From contig NZ_BMXJ01000003.1 in the NCBI RefSeq assembly GCF_014651695.1, positions 461,046-525,045 on the forward strand: a stretch of 64,000 bases of DNA. The letters run 5' to 3'. Shown piece by piece: positions 39,625-48,300 of the stretch. The stretch's first letter is position 1, and each line of letters starts with the position of its first letter. The notes under the pieces were generated by a model. That model was not told where the DNA came from. It saw nothing but the letters and a program-made list of their open reading frames with translations, and made no database searches. Source of the stretch: Nocardiopsis terrae (lineage in GTDB: Bacteria; Actinomycetota; Actinomycetes; Streptosporangiales; Streptosporangiaceae). The position numbers and the translations under genes are program-made.

Positions 39625-40241
39625 TCAGGAGTCGAACGTGATCTCGTCGCCATTGGTGTCCACGACCGTCCGGTCCCCCAGCGGTGCGTCCAGCTCCACG
39701 AGCGCTCTGTACGTTTCGGGCTCTTCCCAGACCTCCTCGTCGTCGTTCCCACAGAAGATCGAGCCACGGGTGATCTCCACAGCGAAACGGACGCTCTTCT
39801 CCCCTCGACGGCCCGCACGTCCAAAGGCGCCAGAGGGTCACGCACACACCCCTTGACCGAGGCAGAGATCATGACCTCCTCTTCCTCCTCCAGCACCCTG
39901 TAGTAGCTGATCCAGCCCGTTTCGGTCACGGTGTCCGTCAGGGAGACGGTCTCCTGTGCGGGTATCCCGTCCTCAGGTACTGCTGCGGACTCCTGCGCGG
40001 TGACGGACTCCGACGCCGCCTCGTCCGGGTCGCTCTCCCACGTCAAGGACCACGCGAACAGGCACAGCACGATCGCCACGGCTGCGCCGACCCGGTGCAG
40101 TGTGAACCATGTGTCGCTGGGGTAGTTGGCCTCCGGGTCGCGGTACTGCCACGCCCGCACATACCACGCCACCTGGGGTTTGGCCACGATCAGGGCCATC
40201 CACCCGATCACGGCGGCCAGCAGCAGATGTAGGAGGACCAC
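39625..40241 (-). pseudogene. Membrane protein gene with frameshift
   Basis: The first part, from GTG 40241 (GTGGTCC), has two membrane helices (LLLAAVIGWMALIVAKP and VGAAVAIVLCLFAWSLTW) separated by YVRAWQYRDPEANYPSD, resembling DUF6199-type small membrane proteins. It then has an acidic linker and VTETGWISYYRVLEEEE. After about CVRDPLAPLDV the sense continues in another frame as SVRFAVEITRGSIFCGNDD to TGA 39625. The switch is at a G4 run (39801-39804). Either a real one-base indel or a sequencing error; if corrected it is one protein of about 205 residues, function unknown. Confidence 0.75.
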
Positions 40242-40321
40242 AAGCAGCCTTTCCGATCCAGCGGTGGGGCGGGCACGGGTATATGCAGGAGGCGAGCGGG
40301 CGCCGTGGTTCCCCGGCCCGG

Positions 40322-41716
40322 CTAGGCGAACACCTTGCCCGGGTTGAAGATGCCCCGGGGGTCCAGCGCCCCCTTGACCGCCCGGTGCATCGCCAGCACG
40401 GACGGGCCCAGCTCGTCAGCGGCACCGCGCATCTTCAACAGACCCACCCCGTGCTCACCGGTAACCGTCCCGCCCAGGGCCAGTGCCTCGTCCACGATCA
40501 CCTCGAAGGCCTGCTTGGCCCGCTCCCGAGCAGCATCGTCACCGGCAGGAACGATGAACAGCGGATGCAGGTTCCCGTCGCCGGCGTGCGCGATGTTTCC
40601 GATCCGGGTCCGGAACCGCTCCCCGACCGCCTCGATCGCCTCCAACATGTACGGCACCTTCGCCTTGGGCACACACACGTCCTCGGTCAGCAACGGCCCC
40701 AACCGCTCCAGCGCCGGATAGGCCAGACGACGCGCCTGGAAGAGCGCCTCAGCCTCCTCCTCGTCGGTGGAACGCACCGCGTAGACCGCCTTCTCCCGCT
40801 CGAAGCACTCCAGGATCCGGTCAGCCTCCGCCTGACCCGACTCCCCGGGCAGGTCACTGCGGGCCAGCAACAGCACCTCACCCTCCGCGGACAGCCCCAT
40901 GTTCTTCCACTCGTCCACGGCCCGCAGGCAGAACCGGTCGATGAGCTCCATGGCCGAGGGCACGATGCCCGCCGCCGCCACCGCGGCCACCGCACGACCG
41001 GCATCGGTCAGGGAGTCGAAGTAACCCACCACGGTGTGCTCCACCCCGGTGCGCAACGGCACCAGCCGCAACGTCACCTCGGTGACCAGACCCAGCGTGC
41101 CCTCGGAACCGACCATGAGCCCGGCCAGGTCGTACCCGGTCACCCCCTTGGCGGTGGTCCGACCCAACCGCACCACCTCACCGGAGCCCACCACCGCCTC
41201 CATGCCCAACACGTAGTCCCGGGTCACCCCGTACTTGACGCAGCACAGCCCGCCCGCGTTGGTGGCCACGTTGCCGCCGATGGTCGACCACGGCGCCGAC
41301 GCCGGGTCCGGCGGATACCACAGCCCGTCCCGGGCCACCCGCTCACGCAGGTCGCCGTTGACCACACCCGGCTGCACGGTGACGGTCTGCTGGACGGCGT
41401 CGACCTCCAGCACCCTGTTCATCCGCTCGAAGGAGACCACCACCCAGCCCCGGCCCGCGTTGGCCGCACCCGACAGGCCGGTCCCGGCACCGCGCCCCAC
41501 CAGAGCGACACCGAGGTCGGCACAGACCCGCACCACCCGGGCCACGTCGGCGGTGTCACGGGGACGCACCACCGCGGCCGGTCCGCCGTAGGGAGCCCAC
41601 TCGGCCTCGTCATGGGAGTAACCCTCCATCACCGCGGGATCGGTGATCACCTGTTCCGCTCCGATCGCGGACAGCAGCTCCTCAACGACCCCCGGCATGG
41701 GCACACCCCTCATCAC
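40322..41716 (-). CDS. FAD-linked oxidase, glycolate/D-lactate oxidase (GlcD) type
   Basis: 464 residues. FAD-binding (PCMH) half: AAVVRPRDTADVARVVRVC, VGRGAGTGLSGAANA, PPDPASAPWSTIGGNVATNA, GGLCCVKYGVTRDYVLG. C-terminal FAD_oxidase_C half: GDGNLHPLFIVP, GGTVTGEHGVGLLK. It oxidises a 2-hydroxy acid (glycolate or D-lactate) to the oxo acid; the electron acceptor is not evident. Starts ATG 41716 or 41698. The 256 bp upstream separate it from the divergent NmrA-type gene and hold both promoters. Confidence 0.93.
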   Translation of the reverse strand: MMRGVPMPGVVEELLSAIGAEQVITDPAVMEGYSHDEAEWAPYGGPAAVVRPRDTADVARVVRVCADLGVALVGRGAGTGLSGAANAGRGWVVVSFERMNRVLEVDAVQQTVTVQPGVVNGDLRERVARDGLWYPPDPASAPWSTIGGNVATNAGGLCCVKYGVTRDYVLGMEAVVGSGEVVRLGRTTAKGVTGYDLAGLMVGSEGTLGLVTEVTLRLVPLRTGVEHTVVGYFDSLTDAGRAVAAVAAAGIVPSAMELIDRFCLRAVDEWKNMGLSAEGEVLLLARSDLPGESGQAEADRILECFEREKAVYAVRSTDEEEAEALFQARRLAYPALERLGPLLTEDVCVPKAKVPYMLEAIEAVGERFRTRIGNIAHAGDGNLHPLFIVPAGDDAARERAKQAFEVIVDEALALGGTVTGEHGVGLLKMRGAADELGPSVLAMHRAVKGALDPRGIFNPGKVFA

Positions 41717-41972
41717 TGTGACTCAGCGCTCACTGCGCCAACGCTGCCCAGCACTCTAACCGGGACGGCCCACCCCACAAGGGGCACAGCAAGGAGCAGG
41801 GCGGGACAGCTACGGGATCCGCTCCCGGGGCCAGGCGGGAAACCAGAGGCAGGAGACCCGGGCCCGAACGCACCCCCACGACGACCAGCACCGAAAGCAC
41901 ACCGAATACCCGGAAACCTCCCCCCTTCGGTGTTAGCGTGATCCCCTGAGCAACGGACTCGGAGGTGGGGAC

Positions 41973-42716
41973 TTGAGCACGATCCTGGTCACCGGCGCCA
42001 CCGGCACCCTGGGCACGCCCGTGGTGGAACAACTACGCCAGACCGACCACGAGATCCACACCCTGAGCCGCCACCCCGGTTCCCTGGAAACCACCGCCCA
42101 CGCCGTGGACCTGCGCACCGGACACGGACTCGACCAGGCCCTGAACGGCGTCGACACCGTCGTGCACTGCGCCACCAGCCCCACCGGCGGCGACCTCCGA
42201 GCCGCCACCCACCTCATCCGCTCCGCCCGCGCAGCCGGAGTCACCCACCTCGTCCACGTCTCCATCGTCGGATGCGACCAGATCCCCCTGGGCTACTACC
42301 GCACCAAACACACCGTCGAGGAGGCCCTCCTGGCCTCCGGCCTGGGCGTCACCGTCCTACGCGCCACCCAGTTCCACCAACTGGTCCGGAGCATCTGCGC
42401 CCGCGCGGCCCGCCTGCCCGCCATGCCCTACCCCGACATCGACGTCCAACCCGTCGACGCCGCCGAGGTCGCCCTGCGCCTGGCCCGCCTGGCCCAGGAG
42501 GAACCCGCCGGACGCGTCCCCGACCTGGGCGGACCCCACGTGGAGTCCTTCCGCGACCTGGCCCGCGCCTACCTGGACGCTACCCACGCCCAACGCCGCC
42601 TGTGGCCGCTACGCCTGCCCGGCCGGGTCTTCGCCGGCTACCGCTCCGGCGCCCACCTGACCCCCGACCGGGCCGTGGGCCGCACCACCTTCGCCCAGTT
42701 CCTCGCCCGAGGCTGA
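41973..42716 (+). CDS. NAD(P)-binding NmrA/atypical SDR protein
   Basis: 247 residues from TTG 41973 (GGAGGTGGGG upstream). Rossmann motif ILVTGATGTLGTPVVEQL, then DTVVHCATSPTGGD, VSIVGCDQIPLGYYRTKH (Y and K of YxxxK) and VTVLRATQFHQLV. It matches atypical SDRs of the NmrA/NAD(P)H-quinone group. Substrate unknown. It is convergent with the ABC permease (14 bp gap). Confidence 0.92.
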   Translation: MSTILVTGATGTLGTPVVEQLRQTDHEIHTLSRHPGSLETTAHAVDLRTGHGLDQALNGVDTVVHCATSPTGGDLRAATHLIRSARAAGVTHLVHVSIVGCDQIPLGYYRTKHTVEEALLASGLGVTVLRATQFHQLVRSICARAARLPAMPYPDIDVQPVDAAEVALRLARLAQEEPAGRVPDLGGPHVESFRDLARAYLDATHAQRRLWPLRLPGRVFAGYRSGAHLTPDRAVGRTTFAQFLARG

Positions 42717-42729
42717 ACCCGCACCGCAC

Positions 42730-43611
42730 TCAACGACTCAACCGCCGGTAACGCCGCACCGCCAACGGCACGAACACCACCATCAGCACCAGCGGCCACA
42801 CCACCGCCATCAACAGCGCGTTCTGCGCCACCCACGACTCACCCACCACCGTGGTGTTGCCGAACAGCTCCCGGCAGGCCAGCACCGTGGCCGACAACGG
42901 GTTCCACTCGGCCACCGGCGCCAACCAACCCGGAATCACCTCGGTGGGCACGAACGTCTCCGCCACCATCGCCAACGGGAACACCAGCGAGAAGAACTTC
43001 ATCGCCGCCTCGGGACTGCGCACCAGCAACCCCAGGTAGATCCCGATCCAGGTGAAGGCCAACCGCAACAGCAACAGCAAACCCAGCCCCGCCAACGCCG
43101 CCCAGGGACCGTGGTGCCACTGCCACCCGATCAGCAGCCCCATCCCCACCAGGACCAGCAGATCCACCACCGCCGAAACCACATCGGCCATACTGCGGCC
43201 CACCAACAGCGCTGACGGCGCCATGGGCAAGGTACGGAAACGATCCACCACACCACGGCCCACATCCGTGACCACCGCGATCGTCGTGTTGCCGATCCCG
43301 AACGCCATCGTCAACGCGAACAGCCCCGGCATCAGGAAGTCACGGTAGTCCTCACCGCCCACCCCCATGGCCGCGCCCATCGCCTCACCGAAGACGAACC
43401 CGAACAACAGCACCGCCAGCACCGGGATCATCAGGGTGCCGACCACCTCGTCAGGCTTGTACACCAGGTGCGCCAGGTACCGGCGTGCCACCACCGCGGA
43501 GTCGGCCACCGCCCACCCCGCCCGGGCCGCCCACACGCGAGGGCCCCGGGGCTCACCCCCGAGGGCGTCCGCGCTCTGCTCCCCGTCCGGGGCGCCCAGC
43601 ACCCGCGTCAT
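42730..43611 (-). CDS. ABC-2 type permease (DrrB-like)
   Basis: 293 residues with six hydrophobic helices, including PVLAVLLFGFVFGEAMGAA, LFALTMAFGIGNTTIAVVTDV and VFPLAMVAETFVPTEVIPGW, and a C-terminal LVLMVVFVPLAVRRYRRL. This is the ABC-2/DrrB layout. The start ATG overlaps the stop of the ATPase gene by 4 bp (ATGA). With the ATPase it forms an exporter for a hydrophobic drug or lipid. Last gene of the three-gene operon. Confidence 0.92.
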   Translation of the reverse strand: MTRVLGAPDGEQSADALGGEPRGPRVWAARAGWAVADSAVVARRYLAHLVYKPDEVVGTLMIPVLAVLLFGFVFGEAMGAAMGVGGEDYRDFLMPGLFALTMAFGIGNTTIAVVTDVGRGVVDRFRTLPMAPSALLVGRSMADVVSAVVDLLVLVGMGLLIGWQWHHGPWAALAGLGLLLLLRLAFTWIGIYLGLLVRSPEAAMKFFSLVFPLAMVAETFVPTEVIPGWLAPVAEWNPLSATVLACRELFGNTTVVGESWVAQNALLMAVVWPLVLMVVFVPLAVRRYRRLSR

Positions 43612-44603
43612 GACCGATCCCCTTCCGCGCTCTGCTCCCCGGCCACCGGTTCCCGCGTACTCTGGTGCCCGGTCAGACTCAGGAAGACGTCATCCAGTGT
43701 CGGTCGGCGCAACGCGATGTCCTCCACGTCCAGACCCGCCTCGTCCAGGGCCCGCACCACCTTGACCAGCGCCCCGCCCCGGCCCCCGACGGAGGCGCAC
43801 ACGCTCAACGCGTCCCGGTCGACCACGGGCGGCGACCCCGCCATCCGGCCCATCACCTCCGCGGCCACCGGCAACTCGTCCGCCTGCGAGACCACGACCT
43901 CGACCCGGCCGCCACCCACCCGCGACTTCAACTCCTGCGGGCTCCCCTCAGCGATCACCCGCCCCGCGTCGACCACCGAAACCCGGTCGGCCAACCGGTC
44001 GGCCTCCTCCAGGTACTGGGTGGTCAACAGCACCGTCGTGCCCGCCTCCACCAACTCACGCACAGCCCGCCACACCTCGGCGCGACTACGCGGATCCAAC
44101 CCCGTCGTGGGCTCGTCCAGGAACAGCACCCGGGGATCCAGCACCAACCCCGCGGCCAGGTCCAACCTGCGCCGCATCCCACCCGAATAGGTGCGCACCG
44201 AACGGTCGGCGGCCTCCACCAGGCCGAAACGCTCCAACAACTCCACGGCCCGCTCCCTGGCCCGCCGCCTGCCCAGGTGGTAGAGCCGACCGAACATCTC
44301 CAGGTTGCGCCGCCCGCTGAGGATCTCGTCCACCGCCGCGTACTGGCCCACGAACCCGATCCGGGAACGCACCAACCCGGCCTGAGCGGACACGTCGGCG
44401 CCGGCCACCCGGGCCCGGCCCCCGTCGAACCCCAACAGGGTCGCCAACACCCGGACCGAGGTGGTCTTGCCCGCACCGTTGGGCCCCAACAAACCGTGCA
44501 CCGTCCCGGGGGCCACGGCCAGATCCACACCGTCCAGCGCGACCCTGCCGCCCGGATAGAGCTTGCGCACCCCCTCGGCCAGGATCACCGGTTCGCCGTT
44601 CAC
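43608..44603 (-). CDS. ABC transporter ATPase, DrrA-like
   Basis: 331 residues from GTG 44603, whose start overlaps the hydrolase stop by 4 bp (GTGA). Walker A LLGPNGAGKTTSV, Q-loop FVGQYAAVDEILSG, signature YSGGMRRRLDLA, Walker B VLFLDEPTTGLDPRSR, H-loop LLTTQYLEEAD. The C-terminal domain (about 220-331, VDRDALSVCASVGGRGGALV) is the DrrA-family DUF4162-like extension. Energises the DrrB-like permease. The family includes daunorubicin/doxorubicin exporters. Confidence 0.95.
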   Translation of the reverse strand: MNGEPVILAEGVRKLYPGGRVALDGVDLAVAPGTVHGLLGPNGAGKTTSVRVLATLLGFDGGRARVAGADVSAQAGLVRSRIGFVGQYAAVDEILSGRRNLEMFGRLYHLGRRRARERAVELLERFGLVEAADRSVRTYSGGMRRRLDLAAGLVLDPRVLFLDEPTTGLDPRSRAEVWRAVRELVEAGTTVLLTTQYLEEADRLADRVSVVDAGRVIAEGSPQELKSRVGGGRVEVVVSQADELPVAAEVMGRMAGSPPVVDRDALSVCASVGGRGGALVKVVRALDEAGLDVEDIALRRPTLDDVFLSLTGHQSTREPVAGEQSAEGDRS

Positions 44604-45424
44604 CGAACCACCGTCTCCCCCGCCCGCACGTCCCACGACCGCCGCGGAGCGGGCACGCGCACCGGGGTCACCTCGGCGTGGCGCCCCACCGCGATCCGCG
44701 CGATGTTGCGCACCGACTCACTGCCCTGCTGGTAGTACGAACAGTGCCCCGGGATGTCACCGGTCTCGAAGAGCCGCGCCCCGTACCCCCGCCGCACCGG
44801 CGAGGGGCCGTGCCCGATCTCGCCCACATGCCCCCGGGGAAAGAACCGGATCCAGTCGTTGGGCCCCAGCGCCGCCCACAGGTTCCCCCCGAACCCCAAC
44901 TCGGCACGCTCGCGCACCCCCATCCCGGGGCTGCCCAGCGCCACGCAGTCACTGACCCGCCCCTGTTCCAGGGCCAGACCGCACACCACCGTCCCGTAGC
45001 TGTGCCCCACCAACGTCACCCGCGCCGTACTGGGCAGGAACTCGGTCAACCGCACCAGGTCCCGGTACCCCTCCAGGGCCGGGCGGCGTGAGAACGCCTC
45101 CCGGAAGCCGCGCGGGGTCCGGTAACCCACCCACACCACCACCGCCACGCGCTCCCCCGGAGCCACCAGGCGCATCGTGTCCAACAGCGTCTGCGCGTTG
45201 ACCCGCGGCCGTGTGAGCCTCTTCTGGTTGAAGTAGTTGCCCAGGTAGTTGTCGTTGCCCGGAACCAGCACCGCGATGTGGTCCGCGGTGGCCGCGTCCC
45301 CCAACTCCTCCACGATCCGACCGTCCTCGGTCTCGTCACAGGCCAGCAGATGAACGCCGTGCCCCACCCTGCGCTCGTAACGCAAGGGACCGGTAACCGG
45401 AACAGCGGTTGGGGCCGCGATCAT
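44600..45424 (-). CDS. Alpha/beta hydrolase (lipase-like, DUF1023-type)
   Basis: 274 residues from ATG 45424 (GGGGAGAG upstream). The core has VAVVVWVGYRTPRGF, the nucleophile elbow LVGHSYGTVVCGLAL (GHSYG, catalytic Ser) and CVALGSPGMGV. This resembles actinomycete DUF1023-type hydrolases acting on lipids or esters. It is the first gene of an operon with the DrrAB-like exporter (4-bp overlap), so its product may process the exported compound. The C-terminal His is likely in IPGHCSYY. Confidence 0.88.
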   Translation of the reverse strand: MIAAPTAVPVTGPLRYERRVGHGVHLLACDETEDGRIVEELGDAATADHIAVLVPGNDNYLGNYFNQKRLTRPRVNAQTLLDTMRLVAPGERVAVVVWVGYRTPRGFREAFSRRPALEGYRDLVRLTEFLPSTARVTLVGHSYGTVVCGLALEQGRVSDCVALGSPGMGVRERAELGFGGNLWAALGPNDWIRFFPRGHVGEIGHGPSPVRRGYGARLFETGDIPGHCSYYQQGSESVRNIARIAVGRHAEVTPVRVPAPRRSWDVRAGETVVR

Positions 45425-45629
45425 GACTCTCCCCGAGGATCCGTACAACAGGCTCTCTGACCTGTTCCACGCTAGATCTACGGAGATGACCGGCACGATG
45501 ACGCAGACACCCTCTTCCAGGTCCAGCCCTACCCACCAAAAACAGTGGTGCCAGCACTACCGGACCCCTCGGCCAGCTCCCTGAACGGCCCAAACCCGAT
45601 TGCCGGCCAAAGCCGCCACTGGGACTCGC

Positions 45630-46166
45630 TCAGTCCGCACGCACAGCGGCCAGCCGGTCCTCCAGCGCGGCCAGGCGGCGGGCTTTGGCGTGCCACTCCC
45701 GCCGGGACCGGTACCCGCCCGGTGCCTTCTTGGTGCCCCTGGCATCGACCGGCAACGACAACCGACGCCGGAGGGTGGCGATCCCCGCCTGGAGGGAGCG
45801 CAGGTGCGCCGCCTGGCTGCGGCGGGCCAGCGCCCACTGCTCATGGGTGGACCTGGTGATCGACCCCGCCCACCGCGCCGACGACACAGGGGTCAGCACC
45901 CGCTTACGCGCCGCCCACGTGCGAGAGTCGTGGTCCACACCATCAGCGCACCGGGCCTTGAGATCCCTGGCCGCCAGCGAGCCCAGATGGGCGCCGACCC
46001 GCCGCAACACCTCCTCGTCCTCGACGGTGAGGTGCTTGAGGCGGGTGCGCACCGCCACACCGGTCGGGCCCGGGGCCAGACAGGGCGCAGCGATCGACCG
46101 CACACCCTGCTCCTTGGCATGCACCGTCCGCCCCTCACCCCCGCCCCCTGACCCTGACCCGTTCAT
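45630..46166 (-). mobile_element. TnpB-related transposase, N-terminal fragment
   Basis: 178 residues from ATG 46166 (TGAACACATGAACGG context). RTVHAKEQGVRSIAAPCLAP, VRTRLKHLTVEDEEVLRRV, SSARWAGSITRSTHEQWALA and the basic ending ARRLAALEDRLAAVRAD match the first part of IS200/IS605-type TnpB-related proteins of actinomycetes, normally about 400-500 aa. The RuvC nuclease part is absent, so this is a truncated relic. No matching ends were seen in the 205 bp downstream, which otherwise hold no gene. Confidence 0.75.
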
Positions 46167-46322
46167 GTGTTCGAGAACGACGCTAGCCGCACCCGCAGGC
46201 GCGTGTCCCAGAAACCGGAAAACTCCCGTGACCGGGTTGGGTGCGGACCGGTCGGGTCCGGCACCAACGCCCTTCACCAGCGGAGCGGTTCGAGGTGTGC
46301 ACCCGCGTACATTAGTGTGCGC

Positions 46323-46342
46323 TCATGTGACCTCACACATGA
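46323..46342. promoter_or_regulatory. Inverted repeat overlapping nucleotidyltransferase start
   Basis: TCATGTG (46323-46329) and CACATGA (46336-46342), perfect 7-bp arms with 6-nt spacer. The right arm includes the ATG at 46339. Protein binding or mRNA pairing here would control initiation. Confidence 0.5.
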
Positions 46343-47163
46343 ACAGACGAGAACCCCCGCCCCCGCCCCGGGGACTGCGTCCCGACGGCACCATCGCCCG
46401 CGAGGGCTCAGTGGACCAGGTCCCCGCTGCCTTCGCGCCAGCGGTCACCGCACTGCTCGCCCGTATCCCCGAGGTCTTCGGCCCCCGTCTGCACAGCGCC
46501 TACCTCTACGGGAGCATCCCCCGCGGTACCGCCCTCCCCGGCAGTTCGGACCTGGACGCCCTGGTGGCGCTGCACACCGGCCCCGACGAGACCGAACACG
46601 CACGGACCCGAGCCCTGGAGAACGAACTCGACTCGACGTTCGCCCAGGTCAACGGGGTCGGCATCCTCCTCGAGGGGATCGACTTCCTCACCAGCGCACC
46701 CGAACGCCACGACTCCGGGTTCTTCCTCGCCTGCCTGTGCACTCCGGTGCTCGGCCCCGACCTGGCCGAACAACTACCCCGGTACCGGCCCACTCCGCTG
46801 CTGGCCCGCCAGACCAACGGCGACCTGCACCAGGTCCTGCCGCGCTGGCGCGCCGGCATCGCCCGGGCCACCACCCGGGCCGAACACCTCAGCCTGAGCC
46901 GGAGGATCTCCCGCCGGCTGGTCCGCACCGGTCTCACCCTGGTCATGCCCGCCTGGGGCGGCTGGACCAGCGACCTGGACCTGGCCGCGGACGTCTTCGG
47001 CCACTACCATCCCGCCCGCCACGACCAGATGCGCACCGCCGCCCACACCGCGCAGTACCCGACCACCGACCCCGACCACCTGCGTGAACTCGTCGAGGAC
47101 CTAGCCCCCTGGCTGGCCGCCGAGTACACCGCCACCCACGGCCGCAAGACCCCCGGCCCCTGA
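46339..47163 (+). CDS. Nucleotidyltransferase (aminoglycoside-type)
   Basis: 274 residues from ATG 46339. Pol-beta NTase motif GSIPRGTALPGSSDLDALV (GSxxRG...SDxD, about 57-76), then helical C-terminal half (LVRTGLTLVMPAWGGWTSDL, LRELVEDLAPWLAAEY). It resembles aminoglycoside/streptomycin adenylyltransferase-like NTases, which transfer AMP to a drug, though minimal NTases have other targets. The start lies in an inverted repeat. No ribosome site is evident, so a leaderless mRNA is possible. Convergent with MOSC gene. Confidence 0.85.
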   Translation: MNRREPPPPPRGLRPDGTIAREGSVDQVPAAFAPAVTALLARIPEVFGPRLHSAYLYGSIPRGTALPGSSDLDALVALHTGPDETEHARTRALENELDSTFAQVNGVGILLEGIDFLTSAPERHDSGFFLACLCTPVLGPDLAEQLPRYRPTPLLARQTNGDLHQVLPRWRAGIARATTRAEHLSLSRRISRRLVRTGLTLVMPAWGGWTSDLDLAADVFGHYHPARHDQMRTAAHTAQYPTTDPDHLRELVEDLAPWLAAEYTATHGRKTPGP

Positions 47164-47193
47164 ACAGCGAGCGCTCCCTGGAACAGGTACGGG

Positions 47194-47733
47194 TCAGACC
47201 CGTTCCAGCGGCACGTGCGCACCGGCGGGCTCACGCACACCGATCGCCATCCCGGGTTCGACTACACCACCCTCCAACACCACTCCCATCACCCCGGCCC
47301 GACGCACCAGACCACCCTGTTCGTCCCGGTACACCATCTGCCTGAGCAGCCCCGGGGAGAATCCGTCGATCTGCGCGCACGGGTTACGCAACCCGGTCAC
47401 CTCCACCCGCGCAGACCCGAAGCCGAGCACGGTGCCCCGGGACAGTCCCAGCAGGTCCAACCCCCGGGTGGTGATGTTCTCGCCCATCTGCCCCGGCCGG
47501 ACCCCGAACCCGGCCAGGGCCACCTCCTCGAGGAGTTCGGCGTGGATCAGGTGCACCTGGCGCAGGTTGGGCCGGGTGGGATCGACCGCCACCCTGGACC
47601 GGTGCTTGACCGTGCGTCCCAGGTGAGCGTCACCCTCCACCCCCAACCCGGCCAGAAGCCGGATGCGGGGCCGGGCCGGTTTGCTGAACGTGTGCTCGGG
47701 ACTGCTACTGACGGATTCCACCACGGGGGCCAC
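47194..47733 (-). CDS. MOSC domain protein
   Basis: 179 residues from GTG 47733. A MOSC beta-barrel: HSRVAVDPTRPNLRQVHLIH, VRPGQMGENITTRGLDLLGL, and VTGLRNPCAQIDGFSPGL with the conserved Cys (NPC) that binds sulfur or the molybdenum cofactor. MOSC proteins (YiiM type) move sulfur for metal-sulfur cluster or detoxify N-hydroxylated bases. Substrate not evident. Confidence 0.9.
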   Translation of the reverse strand: MAPVVESVSSSPEHTFSKPARPRIRLLAGLGVEGDAHLGRTVKHRSRVAVDPTRPNLRQVHLIHAELLEEVALAGFGVRPGQMGENITTRGLDLLGLSRGTVLGFGSARVEVTGLRNPCAQIDGFSPGLLRQMVYRDEQGGLVRRAGVMGVVLEGGVVEPGMAIGVREPAGAHVPLERV

Positions 47734-47840
47734 CGCGGCCCTCCCCTCTGCTCACACCAACGGGCACCCCGAGCCTAGGGACCCCGAACCGAACAACCCC
47801 CGGCCGGGGCGGGGCCCACGAGAACGCACCCGAAGAAGCC

Positions 47841-48162
47841 CTAACCGCCCACCATGCGCAACGCGGACCGGTTGAGCCGCTCCAGGGCCTCGGCGGCAAC
47901 CTGGTCAGCGGGCAGGTAGACCACCAGGTACTGGCCCTCCGCGTCCAACAACCCCAACGGCCTCATAGCCCGCGGTGTACGCCAACGTCTCACCGAGCCG
48001 GTTGAACAGGGCCGCCGGAGTCGGCTCCAGCCGGTCGAGCAGCGCCCGCATCGTCGCACGCACCCACCCTCTCCGGCGGCAACCCGCCCGGACCCAGCGC
48101 GCCCGCCCCCGAAGCCACTCACGACACTCACGCAGGAACGCACCCATACCGCTCTCGTCCAT
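47841..48162 (-). pseudogene. Small hypothetical gene with frameshift
   Basis: From ATG 48162 the frame reads MGAFLRECREWLRGRARWV, ATMRALLDRLEPTPAALFNR, LGETLAYTAGYEA. After a G4 run (47952-47955) the sense continues in another frame as LLDAEGQYLVVYLPADQVAA and ends at RMVGG-TAG. If corrected it is about 105 residues: helical N-terminus and a short beta segment. Family unknown; indel or sequencing error. Confidence 0.6.
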
Positions 48163-48300
48163 GCGCTGAGTCTACGAGCGCACCGCCCGGCCGAACCTGG
48201 CCCTGTCAGGGCCAGTCCCGCCACGGCCTCCCCCCGGGCGCCCGGTGGTCCCACCACAGGCCGGGCCCATGAACGCCACCCACGCCCTGGAGACCCCCTG

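Noticed and set aside
39042-40241. 399-codon frame joining the membrane protein and the YciI protein
   Set aside because: The membrane protein's sense leaves this frame at the G4 run and ends at 39625. The YciI protein has its own ATG and AGGAGG, so no fusion protein is likely.
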